This document shows positions 1 through 12,687 of a DNA stretch of 64,000 nt, piece by piece. The position numbers and the translations under genes are program-made. The DNA lies in NCBI GenBank assembly GCA_037179385.1, contig CM074195.1:30956222-31020221 (forward strand), given 5' to 3'. This DNA comes from Holothuria scabra (Eukaryota; Echinodermata; Holothuroidea; Aspidochirotida; Holothuriidae). The notes under the pieces were generated by a model that did not search any database, had not been told where the DNA came from, and worked only from the letters and a program-made list of their open reading frames with translations. Within the stretch, counting starts at the first letter, position 1. Every line of letters begins with the position of its first letter.

Positions 1-1768
1 CAAACCTAAGGTTGTATGGAGAGGGAAGAATGCAACTGATGGTTCAGAATGCTTCTTCCGATGTAGGTTAATAATTTTTGGGAAAAAAAAGATGGCGAAT
101 CGATCAACTATTTGGTTAGTAAGTAGTCTCAACAGACAAAGTTGGTCCTGTTATAAGAGCTCTCGGCTGCAAGGGCCTTTAGAAATAGGAAAATCATGCA
201 ACACAATGCCAAACAACTTACCGGCTAACAGTATACGGTTACGACAAAAATTGTGATTTAACAACTCAAATGGCAAGCCCTCACGAGATATTGCAATGAA
301 CGAATACCACAAAGGCGAAAGCGACATAGCAATGTGTCGCTTCATTAGTATTCTAGAAATCTCTTTAATTGGAAGGGGATTTTGTACTTTTCGGTAAAAT
401 GTGTGACGTTTTCATATTCACATTCACTTTAAAAAAAAAATACTATTATTTTGAAATATGTTCGAAGTTAGGTATTTTGAACACTTTGTATGGATTGCGG
501 CCTAATTTACCTTCTATTTACTCAGTTTTACATGTGATCAAAACACAACAACACATGTCAGCTTTATTGATTTGAAAAAGTTTGGATTTGGAACTAAATT
601 CTAAGAACAAATCAGGAATACTGTAGTTAGCCTATGCTCTAGTTTTTATAAGCATAAGAGTGTTGAACCATTGCTTGAGAGGTAATTTGGCATTCTATCC
701 AGAAGCTTATTCTAATTTAACCTTTGTATTTTGTCAAGGAGAAAAGAAAAAAGAAGAAAAGAGGGAAGGGAGGAGGACAGTGATAGCTCTCCTACCATCA
801 AGTGAAGAACCTTTCTCCATCCAGCCTACCGTCCGTTAACCAAAAGTGGGATGGGACACCCCTTCTTCTAGGCCCTTTCCAAGTACAAAGATCAGTCATC
901 ATTTCATTTGCTCCCTTATTACGCCCTTGACAATGTGAAGAGAACAATTCCAAGAGATCACTACTAGGCTCTCTTTTAATTCAGACAATTCCCCTATGAT
1001 AAGATAACTCTTTTTATAATACTCTCATTAAGTGAAGTTTGTCAAGTTAAACTTCAACAGACAGGAAGAGATTTAAATCTCCTTCGGAGAATTCCAACCC
1101 CTTTCAAATGAGGCAAAAGTTACTTATACTGAGTATTGCAAAAGACCAACTTTGGCAAATGTAAAGACCACTAAAGAATCCGTAACAAATCTCTAAGCTA
1201 CCACAAAAAAGTATGGACTCTCAGTAAAGTCCGTCATATTTATGGTAGTTACAACGTTTAAATAAAAAAGCTGTATGTGCTTGTGACTTTAAAAGTAAAT
1301 TACTCAATCTTTCCGTCTGAGTCTAGTTCTGCGGAGTAGAAGTCCTCGTATGACAAGAACGTCGTCCACCACTGGCGGTGGTATCGGCGTCTAGAGTCTC
1401 AGACGTTCCTGAGTAAAACTAGGGGGATAACACCCCGCAGTATTTGCCATGTGCTCCTTGCCCTCGGGAGTATTTCAAAGTGGTTATCGAACATACTCCT
1501 GATCGTTCCAATGCACGTGGAGCTTAGAATACTCGAGATGTGTGATTTTCGTCGTGTGGAGGGTTTGTTAGGCCACAAAATATTTTAGTCTCTCCGTCCT
1601 AAGTGATGGAGGCGTTCGCTGCTCAGATATTCATGCCTCCACTAAGCCCCCGCCCCAATATTTTTTGTTTCGCTACGCCTTGGCAAGAGTATTATCAGTG
1701 AAAACTTTCATTAGATGCAGCTGGGTATACGAAAGGTAAAAGGGCTACAGTGATTTTTGCAAAGATAT
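1..1768. other. Duplicated non-coding stretch, no gene recognised
   Basis: Matches 15331-17072 in copy 2. A short minus-strand open frame near 151-345 is shared by the copies. The few differences seen in it include at least three amino-acid replacements (Asn/His, Phe/Val, His/Gln), so I see no sign of selection for a protein. The part at 1310-1700 is richer in GC than its surroundings, but I recognise nothing in it. Confidence 0.5.
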
Positions 1769-2533
<765 letters not shown>

Positions 2534-2745
2534 TTAGTGAGTTAGTTAGATAGATGGAGTTTACGTCCCAGTTCCAACCTATTTTCAAGTCGAGCCGGTC
2601 GCGGCCTTTTTTCGAGTTGTGGCTCACTGGTTTGTTTTCCCCACTCCATTGCTTACGGAGGAGTATCACGTATTACGGCAGTAGGTTCCATTTTCAGAGT
2701 CTTGGTAAGACTCGACCTGGGAATCGAACCCGGGCCTAATGTTAT
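2534..2745 (-). mobile_element. tRNA-derived SINE, truncated head, copy 1
   Basis: On the minus strand this has a B-box-like tRNA T arm (complement of GGAATCGAACCCGGGCC near 2720), then a body containing the complement of GTGGCTCACTGG, then a tail of TAAC-type tetranucleotides. The same body occurs at 17490-17693, 36046-36250, 52690-52947, 60540-60740 and 60830-60955. The 5' part of the tRNA-like head, including the A box, is missing here. Confidence 0.75.
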
Positions 2746-3069
2746 TTTCCTTATCCATTCGTGTTAACATTTTTAACTTTAAAGATTTCGAGTAGAAGAG
2801 TGGAATGTTTCCTGCAATCTTACGTGTTCTTACAACTAACCGTTCTGCATTTATCATCTGTTAGACACTCAGCTTGACGTAACAATTCTACCAATATCTG
2901 TTTGACGTAATAAATCCAGAACAGGGAGCGTTTTTACGCTTTTGTGCACCCACTGAAGATTTTAGTTGGACTTTCCAAAGCTCTAATTAATAGATAGTTT
3001 TTTTGTGTCGGAAAGTTTAAATTAGGCATGTATGGGTGTGGCAATCTGTAATTCCACAATTTCTTGTTC

Positions 3070-4265
3070 AGAAAGCATTAAATCACTCTCATGGTATTTC
3101 ATATGCAGGTCATTTTGATACTGAGCGCACTCTGAAGCGTGTGCAGACAGTCTGCTATGGCCAGGTGTGGGCATGATATTTAGAAACATTGGTCTGAATG
3201 CATTTCATGTGAAAGTATGCGTAAGCCAAACCCTAAATATAGAGCTCATTTATTAAGTTTTACCCCAACAAGGTCACCCCAATTTGTGTTTGCAGATATA
3301 ACCGAGTTACCAATAACATCAAAAGGAAATCGCTACATTTTGGTACTCATAGATCATTTCACTAAGTCTGTGGCATCTATCCTATGCCAGATCAAAGGGC
3401 AAGTACTGTACCAAAATGTATTTTTGAAAATTATATTCAGGAACATGGTATTCCAGAAAGAATTCATACGGATCATGTTAAGCAATTCGATGGAGATCTA
3501 ATGCATACAATTTGTGTTAAATTTGACATTGCTAAATCTAGAACTACCCATATCATCCTCAGGCGGATGGCTTCATTAAAAGGCTTAACAGCACCTTAAA
3601 TGAACAGTTGAGTCCTTATATTGCAATGAATGGTAATGAATGGGATGAGTATTTGTGTCATGTACAATTTGCTTACAATATCTCAAGGGATTCAAGTACA
3701 GGGTTAAGTCCATTTTACCTCCTCCATGGTAGAGAAGCAAGGGTACCAGCATCAAGCTGGTTACAAATGAGTTCACAAGGGTCCCATACGCTAGGTAGGC
3801 CTGAAGACTATAGAGTGGCTGTTCACAAGAGACTAGTAACAGCTCTTCCGGAGGTATCTAGAACAACTTCCAAGGCCCAGGAGGCACAAAAAGCTTATTA
3901 TGACTGAAAATTTAGGTTTGGAATATATGAGCCTGGAGATCTAGTGTGGGTTAATTTGCCACGAAAAAAAGAGAATAAAACTAGTCCCTGATTGGGAAGG
4001 ACCTTTCCTAGTGTTGAAGTGACTACCAAATTAAAGGGGAATAAAACGCAAGGGTTTACCACGTTATCGTCCTCACCCACTAAAGCTGATTATCCATCTG
4101 AACCAACCATTGGTTTAGAGAGTGAACCAGTTACCCCTCAAGCTATATACATCGTCAGTAACCGAGCCAATCGGTAGGCCTACAGCCGGAGAGACCAGAC
4201 CATGTACTCGTTTAGGTCGCCAGATACGGCTTCGTGAACGTTTTAAGGATTACTTTGTAAGTTAG
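3070..4265 (+). pseudogene. Ty3/gypsy integrase remnant, copy 1
   Basis: Fragments in shifting frames match a retrotransposon integrase in order: an H2C2-type zinc-binding region (AGHFDTERTLKRV near 3105), the core with the first acidic residue (FADITELP near 3290), a second region (IPERIHTDH near 3450), the third acidic region (GFIKRLN near 3570), and a C-terminal region (GREARVP near 3730; ERFKDYF near 4235). At least three frameshifts or stops interrupt it. The residue that should be the catalytic Glu is Lys in this copy (codon AAA near 3577). It cannot encode a working enzyme. Confidence 0.8.
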
Positions 4266-4309
4266 TTATGTGTGTGTCGATATAATGTCAGTGTTATTTT
4301 GGAAGATAA

Positions 4310-4417
4310 GGGGCCGTTCCACAAAGAGTTACGCACAATCTTAAGTTTGATTCACCATACTTAAGCCAACAGTAAATCATACTTAAGATCGTGCGTAACT
4401 CTTTGTGGAACGGGCCC
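4310..4417. mobile_element. Small foldback (MITE-like) element, copy 1
   Basis: Two arms of about 37 bp (4310-4346 and 4381-4417) are near-perfect inverted repeats with a 34-bp middle. The outer end reads GGGCCCGTTCCACAAAG on the complement of the right arm. Internal CTTAAG motifs also pair. Short foldback elements of this form are common non-autonomous DNA transposons. No protein is encoded. Confidence 0.75.
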
Positions 4418-4578
4418 AAGGTGTACTTTTGAGTGTTAAGAGAATATTGACTGTCCATGAATGTCGTTATGTAGATATTTGTTCTGAAATGGAACTCACA
4501 TGATACATATATGCAATAACAAATAATAGTATGAGAACATAAACTATACCTAGTTTTGCACGCGAGTTAATGTAATAG

Positions 4579-4580
<2 letters not shown>

Positions 4581-4671
<91 letters not shown>
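4581..4671. repeat. (TA)n microsatellite, copy 1
   Basis: Roughly 45 uninterrupted TA units. The matching position in copy 2 (about 19531-19546) has only about eight, so the tract expanded or contracted after the duplication. Confidence 0.95.
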
Positions 4672-4675
<4 letters not shown>

Positions 4676-4914
4676 AATAAGTCATACACGGTACAGAGTA
4701 TGTATTTTGTCATGAACAACTTCTTTCTTGATATGACTCATATTGAGTATAAAGAGTGAATCACATCAGCCGAAATGAGAATGAACTTTAATCCATTGAA
4801 CAAAAAAAGTGAAAAGTAAAGTATGTGTATATTAAAGTTAAGGAATAATGCTTATTTGTAATAATTACGTTATTTTATGAGAAATTAAAGGCAAGGTAAA
4901 GGACCATGGAGTAG

Positions 4915-5287
4915 TGAAAGATTTCAAGGGTTAATGTTATGTTGGAATTCGGGAATTCCGTTGTCTCTGTTTGGTTAATTATTTGTGCAAAATTACGTAA
5001 GTCCCTTTTGTGGTATAGTTCGTTAGAATCATTTGTCTTGTTGTGTTAGGCAGTCTTGGTTTGGTTGTCGTCCGAAGTGGACTCTCTGTGAACTTATATT
5101 GTATGTTAGCTTTTGGAAAATATATGTTAACCGGAGCAAGTAAATCGACCGACTTTGGTATGTTTTTTCTCTACCGTCTAATCTTCGTCTCCACTTCCTT
5201 AACGAGCCAATCAGCCTTGCTCATGCGACCCTTTCCACCACCTTACAATATTGACCTTACAAACTCTCACCCACTCTTGCCTTAACA
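4915..5287 (+). repeat. Right LTR-like repeat, copy 1
   Basis: Related to the left repeat at 1769-2080, and preceded by a purine-rich stretch (4885-4912) that could be a polypurine tract. It appears to end near CTTAACA at 5287. The two LTR-like repeats have diverged by many substitutions and small indels, so the insertion is old. Confidence 0.55.
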
Positions 5288-7135
5288 TAAATGTAGTAAT
5301 TAAAGGGCATTAAATTAACTTGAGTGGGACGCAAATATGTCCCTCTTCTACCACAGTCCCTAGTCAGTTCCTTTTTCTTTTACTTCCAATAAAGCTTTTG
5401 GGTGTTAGCAAACATGCAAAAAGTACTGTATCTATTTCCCCCTGCAAAAACCATACCAAAGTGGAATGCGGTACATTTGGGTTGTATGGTTCACTGAAGG
5501 TTGGAGATACCGTAAAGTTAAAGATGTCTATTTTTGTGTTTGAAATAGGAGTTCTTAATAGAAACCCTGTAAGGGTTAAGATTCACATCAAGGTAGAAAA
5601 CAGGTTGTATGACCTGTACTCCAAATCAACCCAGGTAAAAAACCACGCTAAAGTCTGCATTAAATGGAAATACAGAGTGAAGCTTCAGGTGGCACTGTCT
5701 TTTCATTCAACGGGCCAAAACACTACTAATGCTTCACTGGACAATATTGCAAATTTTCGAACACCATATTGGATAAATCTTGATGACTAAACAATTTGTG
5801 GAAGGACGGATTGTGAACAGGGACCATCATTATTTCATGGTGTATGACCATGACACAGAACCCACACCAAGCTATCTTTTTCAAAGTGGAAGCAATTGAG
5901 AGCTTACTGTCAATCAACTTAAATCATAAAGATAATATTTTGCCTCTTTCAAATTCCCTGGACTATCAGCTGCATGTATTTAGTCCACTTATTATCTGAA
6001 CACTGTAAATTATAATTGCTTCAAAATGGTAGATACATTACAGGCACTTCTGTATGATAAACAAGGAACATTACAAGGAACTCTCAACTCAGGTAGACAT
6101 TGCACAACAAGACTCGAAATCAATCAATTTGATATTGACGAAGTTCGTCACGGTTATATTGGTAAAGGTTTATGCTACAGAAATCGATCTTTCTGCTAGC
6201 ACAAAATAGTAGTCATGACTACCAATTCATGTTTGGAGACATTAAAATACAATACTTGTCAATAATAATGTCATAAATATCAAACATTTCATATTAATTT
6301 GTGCACAGTCGAATGGTTACACATGGTACATGTAAAACCAAGTATATGTAGACTTCATTCAATTCGTACACAGTTGAATAACTACATGCTCTATTTTTAA
6401 AACGAAGTACGAAGACTACTTGAACAAATATAATTCAAGAAACGGAGTCCTGGAGTATTTGAGCATTCTAGAAAGTATTTAAGAATTAAACGTTTTCCTG
6501 AAAACTTTTAGCACCCACTTTGTAAACATGTTTAGATGCTAAACACACGCATCTTACTTCTAAACATTTCCTTCTAAAGCACGTTTATTTACCAAACATG
6601 TAGTGTTTTATAGCTAAAAACAAGTTCCAATTTCAAAATGGATTTCCAAAGTCCATGCCTTCTTTCCGTTCCATCAAATATGTTTGTTTTCTTTTGGATT
6701 CACCTTGACACGTTGACAATGCCCAGAAAGAGTGCCCTTTTAACAATAACATGTGACTACTTTTCGAACGTGTGATATCCTATGGGCTATAATTTTGTCA
6801 AAAAGGAAAGCAGTTATGCCAAAGGAGCTGTCCAGAAAGAGGTAGAAAGCGAATTTTGAAATTGTTTAAGAAGTTTAAGTATTTTAACGGGTTTACAAAG
6901 TGGGACAAAACAGCACGTTCACAAAGAGTTCAGTTTTAAGAACTTCAATGCATATCTTACTTATGAAAGACTGAGCTCATGATTGAATATTATGACGCAT
7001 TAGGTGCACGTTGACACTAACTAACCTGGAGATGACAGCGGTAACATTTTGAATGAATTTAAAAAGTTATTTTGATCCTTGCAGGAATTCATGATGATCA
7101 ATTGCTGATTCTGTATTGTTTCTTCCCCAGTAGAT
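5288..7135. other. Duplicated non-coding stretch
   Basis: Matches 20168-22012. A 156-codon open frame at 5320-5790 starts with TTG rather than ATG. In copy 2 it is broken by one extra T in the T run near 20411. I recognise no family in it and do not call it a gene. Nothing else is recognised here. Confidence 0.5.
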
Positions 7136-8930
7136 CAAGGAACTAGGGGAGCCACGAACTTCCTTTAGTCAAGCAGTCAGAAGTTTGTTGAATATAACTA
7201 TATTCAGGTTCTAGTTGTCATCACAATCAAACCAAACGAAGTTGACGAACTTGTTGTGGTTCAGGATGTTTGAAACTCTGTTCCAACTCTTCATGTTAAA
7301 ATAAATAAAAAAATATATTACTGGATACAAGAAAATTGCTTGGAGATTATTAAATAGAAAAGGCTAGAAATAGAGTTGTTTGGAGATCATTAAACAAAAA
7401 AGGCTAGAAATAAAGTACAAGGTGTAAGCCCTTTGTGTCTCCAAAGCTCTTCCTTTAGGCTATATCTTTTCATTTCTTGACTATTTGTGGCCATTTCAAC
7501 CCATGTCCCCACCAAAGAAGGCGTTTTAACCCCCACCCGCCCCAGGAGTTGAAGAAAACACTGAAAATGTGAAATAATTGCTCATTTTGAACCAGGGTTA
7601 TGATTTAGGAACACCATTCATGACCTGATTCATTTGATTCAATGTAGGCATACATACTGTATGGCTATTAATATGTATCTCGGTGGTATGTACTGCAACA
7701 AACACAGTTTCCAATATAAGGGGACCTAGGCTAACCTCAGAATCCTATATTTCTAACACATAAACATATATTCCTTGTTCAACTCAGTCCAGACTACGAT
7801 GTTCATGGCTTAATATAAAATGGGTTGAACATTATTTTATGGTGGCTACTATTTGCTTTTAACAAACATCAGTCATAGTTAAATAGTTTTAAGTCTCAAA
7901 CTTGCTTGTTTACATCAACCTACCTTCAGTCAAAATTGGCATAATGTTATAACATGGACTCCCTCTACAGGTAAAAAAGTTGATGAACTTGCAGGGGTGC
8001 AAAATGTTTGAAATCTTTTCCAGTGGTTCAGTCTTAAAACAAACAAACAAATAAATACAAGAACATGAAAATTGTTTGAAAAAACTGTTTTGATTGAGAT
8101 GATGCTGGTAATTGAGTGCATAAGTACAGGTGTAAGCCTGTCTGGCTCTATGATATTTTAAATTCCATTTTGTTGACTGAAGATTATTCCAGAAGAATGT
8201 GGCCATCCCAGCTTTACCAGCCCCAACCACCCCCCCCCCCCAACAATGAAAACCTAACTTCCCCCTTTCCCCCTTCTTCCAAACGAGAAACAGACATTAC
8301 AGTACTTCTACTATATTCAGTGTGTGAAATATTTGAACACTCTGCCCATTGTTTAAAACTAGGGATTGCAATGGAAACTGATCTTGCATTTTGTAAAATT
8401 TCTACAGTAATTCAACCATACATGCCTGGGCCTTCAGTAAAAATACATCCATATATTGAAGGCTGTAGCATACTGTATGACTACATTCCCAACAAAAGTG
8501 GGCTACAGGCTAGCCAACTTCAACTAAATCCAGGCTTTGAGCTCATGATTCATGACTAAAAATAATTCTGTTGGATATAAAGTAGCGTTTGTTACCTGCT
8601 GTTTCCCTCTTGAAAACAAAATTTAGACGTGAATATACGTGTTGGACTTAACTTACCTTCAGTTAGTCTGCTGAATACTATAATATGCACAGTTGTGCAC
8701 TTTCTAATTTTCATCCTGCAAAGAAGCCAGTTGAAGTTGATGGATTTGCTGGGTTTGGAGATGTTAGGAATCTTGTAGTTGTTCAATCGTGAAATGAACA
8801 AACAAAAATATTGAATAATGAATATTTAATTTTAACAAGTAAAACTTGTTTTGAAGAGCATTCCCCCAAAATTGGTTAGAACTGTATCAGTACAGGTGTG
8901 AGCTGCTCTCTCTCCCTATAAATTCGTGCT
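7136..8930. repeat. Array of three diverged ~740-bp units, copy 1
   Basis: Three blocks (about 7140-7440, 7906-8150 and 8640-8920) share an ordered set of motifs: TTCAGTC-like, then GTTGATGAACTTGC-like, then TGTTTGAAATC-like, an A-rich tract, and GTACAGGTGTAAGCC-like. On the minus strand each block reads as an open stretch, and two of them end in LTEG followed by a donor-like GTAGGT or GTAAGT. They could therefore be decayed duplicated exons, but the frames are broken and I recognise no family. Copy 2 has the same array at 22010-23790. Confidence 0.55.
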
Positions 8931-11800
8931 AAACACTGCTTACCCTATAACCACAGTACATTCTCACTGCTACCAACATGTGTGTTATACTGTATAGCTT
9001 GTGCTAATTTGTATTTCATTTTCCTGAAAAACGCCACCCTACTAACATTAACAGAAACATTAATAACATGAAACTGGTCAAACAGACATTTTAAAACTAT
9101 CATACATAAACCCAGTCCCATTAACACACAATGTACTGAATTGGGCGAAATGGCTTGGGGTCACAAGGACCATTTAACCATTTGGTGTGTAAAATTGACC
9201 GGTCCAAATCATACACACATGGTGCTTTAATTAATTACACACATGAAAACGAATACGCGATAGCAGTATTTGCCCGTGGATTGAATTTGTTTGCCCTCCC
9301 CCCTCTCTGCAGTTTGTTTTATTGTTATATTGCAATGAACCCATGACCACCTTTGTCTATGCTTTTAATTGGCACTAACGACCCCAGACTTTGGAACGAT
9401 GTGGGGAAGGCAAGCACAGGGCAAGTGGATTTTAAGGGGAATTCCCTTTTTAACCCCAGAGTGTAACACTACATGCAAAAAAGTCCAAGTGTGTAAGGAT
9501 AGAAGGTTCCTTTAATCAATTCTCACATTCGAAAAGATTTAGACAACTTTCACAACAATATTTTGCCGAGTAGAGTGTGTTTCATATTTTATACACCTGG
9601 CTTGTTCAAATTACTCGTGTTGTGTAAATTGGATCACTTCCGCAACTTTCTATTTTTAGCTGGGCCCTATTCGTTACTCTCCCAAGACTGCTCCTGGTAG
9701 TTCAGGCAGTAGCTGGTTGCGCCACTGTTAGTGATAGAACCATACTGGCTAGGGTAGAGTACAGCTACTTCTGTAATCAGTTTAAGCCTAGCCTAGCCCT
9801 AGTGGGTAGGCCTTTCCACTGCAAAAGTATGCTAAGCACTATACCAAACGTTACACAGGCCTAGCCTTAGGGTACATCTAGCCTAGGCCTATGCAATACA
9901 TACTGACACTGGCCAGTAGCCTAATAATGAAATTCACATATCTCATCTCGGCATGTAATCAGTAAAATTATACTTCCATACAAACCTTCAAAGATATATT
10001 TTATGCCCACGTCTTCGCTTTCCCTGCGTAATAAATGATCTGTATGATTCTTAAGGGGATTAAGAATGTTCTTTAATAGTTGAAATTGTTGGTATTTCAG
10101 TTAAACAGGTCCAGCCAGCTTGTTCAAAGTTTGTAGTTTCAAATCCAGCCGCTATCTATCCTCGAACGCTAAGCAGAAATTTATGTGCAAATAATCATAA
10201 TAATTTCTGTTCAATAACTTCCAATAAATGCCTTAATAATATTAAACTGCAGTTCAAAGAGTTGTAAACAAATTAATTTCTGGTTAGTATAATGATTAAC
10301 ATTGTTACGGTTTGCATACGTTTAAGCTGGCAACAATGCTTGCACAACGAGCGTACACCTACACATGTCTTGTGTTTAGTTACCCATTTCTCTCCAAATA
10401 CCACGCCCGAAGCCAGACAAGTTGCTGAAGGGGGCGAAAATTATCTCAGGGGTACAAATGTGAAAAACTGTATTTTAGTCAATGGCAAAACTTCAAATAC
10501 CCAAGGGAGGAGACAAAAATCAGGAGGCTCCCGCCCAATTAAGTTTCGCCCCCTAAATTATTACCGCCACGAACCCCGCATTGGCCTGGTAAAACCGACA
10601 AAACGATAATTTTACACTGATAAAAAGTAGCCTCTTTAACACGGATTATGTTTATATATCACGGTGTGCGATAAGCCTTGGGCCTACACTTAAAATGTTT
10701 ATAAATGCTCTCAAAAGGGTTGTGTATGTAGGCTTTTGCACAACGTGAACAAATTGTGTACCTTGTGTTGACAACTTTAAATTTTACGCTATAAATTTTA
10801 CGCCTATAAATGCAACTTTATAGTTGAGGGTGCATGTACCCGTGACCATCGTAAATTCAGATACTTTGGAGGGTTATTTTACTACTCAGAAATGCGAAAC
10901 CTATGTTTGCGCAAAATCATATGGTATGAGGGTACTACTACCTTTTCGGTTGTAGCGGGTCAGTGTGTTAAAAGGTGGGTGTACAAAAACAAATTTTGTG
11001 TGTAACTTTACATGAAGTTTGCCTGTAATGTAACATGTTTATTTGGTGTATAAGCCCACGCAACATCAGAAATACATAGCTCAGCATTAACTGAGGGCGT
11101 ATGTATACATTTGCCTGTGTAATGGCTGAAGTGATGGGTAAATTAACACTTTCTCGTGGCATTATTACAAAATGGACGCTTATCTTACACCTATCAGGGT
11201 GTAGATGCCTTCAGATAGGTAGAAATACCTGAATTTGTGTACCAAAACCCTTTTATACTCTTTTATTGCTTAGAGTGTATATATCGAATGATTAGCCAGG
11301 AAACCAACCATATTCTCGAAATAAGCCAATATAGGAGCCTCTTAAGGCTAACATGGGCAATAATTGCGCAACTTAACATTATTTCTGCTGAACACTTCGG
11401 AGACGGCAGAAGATGTGCCAGAAAATCGTCTTATTTTCGAGCTAGGTAGTGTAAATTTCTCCTATTTTGAAGTAATTTTGATAGTTTAGTGACAAGGAAG
11501 AACATACATGGGAGAATTTCCGATATGCTTTAGATTTGAAGTGAATATCGTGAATTTACGGGTTTTCGTCCTATACCCGTAACACTAATTGCCCCTATGG
11601 TTCAAATTTCGGTTGTGCCTATAGCGTTTCTCTTGTCTTTGTGTTTGAAGCTATCTTTTAAGACTTTGTATCTGGCTTTTAATGTTTTCTGCTAGACCAA
11701 TGTATGTTTCTTTGTTATGGTTGTCGTGGCGTGTAACAGTTGCCTGGTACACTATGTTGTTGGTGAGGCAGTTGCTGTCCAGTGGGCACTGGCTTTGCTT
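8931..11800. other. Duplicated non-coding stretch
   Basis: Matches about 23795-26668. From about 9473 onward the copies are almost identical. Short open frames (for example 10292-10609) show no recognisable domain. CCTAG-rich sequence occurs at 9780-9920. No gene is called. Confidence 0.5.
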
Positions 11801-11812
11801 TCTGCAATTGCA

Positions 11813-12685
11813 GTAAGTTACAGTATTGAAACTGAAAGCAGCGTACGTTCCTTATCCTATGCAGCCAAAATCGCGAAGTTCCGCATTGGCCAAAGGCGGA
11901 AGCTCTCAGAAAGTTTGTCTGAGTGCCCAGCTTGCCCACGCCAAGTAGCGGGTCAGTGTCGTTTCATGAACAAAGTCAGGGAACATCTCTTTCTTCAGTA
12001 TTTCACAATATGCCAATATGGGATCCTCTTAACGGTTAACAGACCACACCAAAATATAAGTCTAGGTGAATGGAAATAAGGTTGAAGTCAACGATAGGCA
12101 AGAGATGGAAAAAAGCACCAGATAGGAAACTTCCTATCTGGTGCTGTTTTCCATCTCTTACCTATAGTTGACTTCCACCTTATTTTCATTCGCATATATA
12201 TATAGATAGATATAAAACATAGATATTCATATGTTCATGTGTTACGTTGACCCGGCACTGAAAAACGATATGTTTGTATTGACAGAGTGTATAACGCGGT
12301 AAGCCTGCATAAGTTGATCAAGATCAGAAGATAAAACCCTCAAGTTTTGACATGGTTTAATAATAACAAATTATGACGACTTGGCGATAGCAACATGAAG
12401 AGGAACTCGACAGCTGTAATTGTGGAATACTGAAGAGAGAGACGCTCTCTGACTTTGTTCATGAAACGACATCGCAAGGTAGTTTGTTTTAAGAACGGTT
12501 AAGTTGGTAGAGGTTTGTGTCTTGCATTTGTGCTCCCTGTTCTGTAGGTAACATTTACCGTTGCGGTTTTCCATGTTTTTCATTAACACTAACGTTAGAT
12601 CATTAGTAATGGTAGCGTTCCTGACGGTACCATTAACTTTACACGTTGGAGTTCACAAGTTGGGCACTCAGACAAACTTTGTCTG
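11813..12685. mobile_element. Large foldback element with central 124-bp palindrome, copy 1
   Basis: Sequences left and right of a centre near 12130 pair as inverted repeats with interruptions. About 11957-12012 pairs with 12410-12473 (shared TTTCATGAACAAAGTCAG), and about 11905-11930 pairs with about 12655-12685 (shared GTTTGTCTGAGTGCCCA). The innermost 12068-12191 is almost a perfect hairpin. A diverged inverted copy of the left arm (11815-11920) lies at about 29200-29297. A foldback transposon, or debris of inverted insertions, would explain it. Confidence 0.65.
12068..12191. repeat. Near-perfect 124-bp palindrome, copy 1
   Basis: Arms 12068-12128 and 12131-12191 are 61 bp each with five mismatches and a 2-nt centre (AC). 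The innermost part is CACCAGATAGGAA, its complement following at once. A transcript through here would fold into a long hairpin. Copy 2 is at 26935-27058. Confidence 0.95.
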
Positions 12686-12687
12686 TG

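Noticed and set aside
5320..5790. 156-codon open frame as a gene
   Set aside because: No ATG start, no recognised domain, and copy 2 has a single-base frameshift. Differences between copies include several amino-acid replacements.
8116..8559. 147-codon plus-strand open frame as a gene
   Set aside because: In copy 2 it is broken by indels; no family is recognised, and it lies in the three-unit array.
10292..10609. 105-codon open frame conserved in both copies
   Set aside because: Conservation only reflects the near-identical duplicated block; no domain or gene context.
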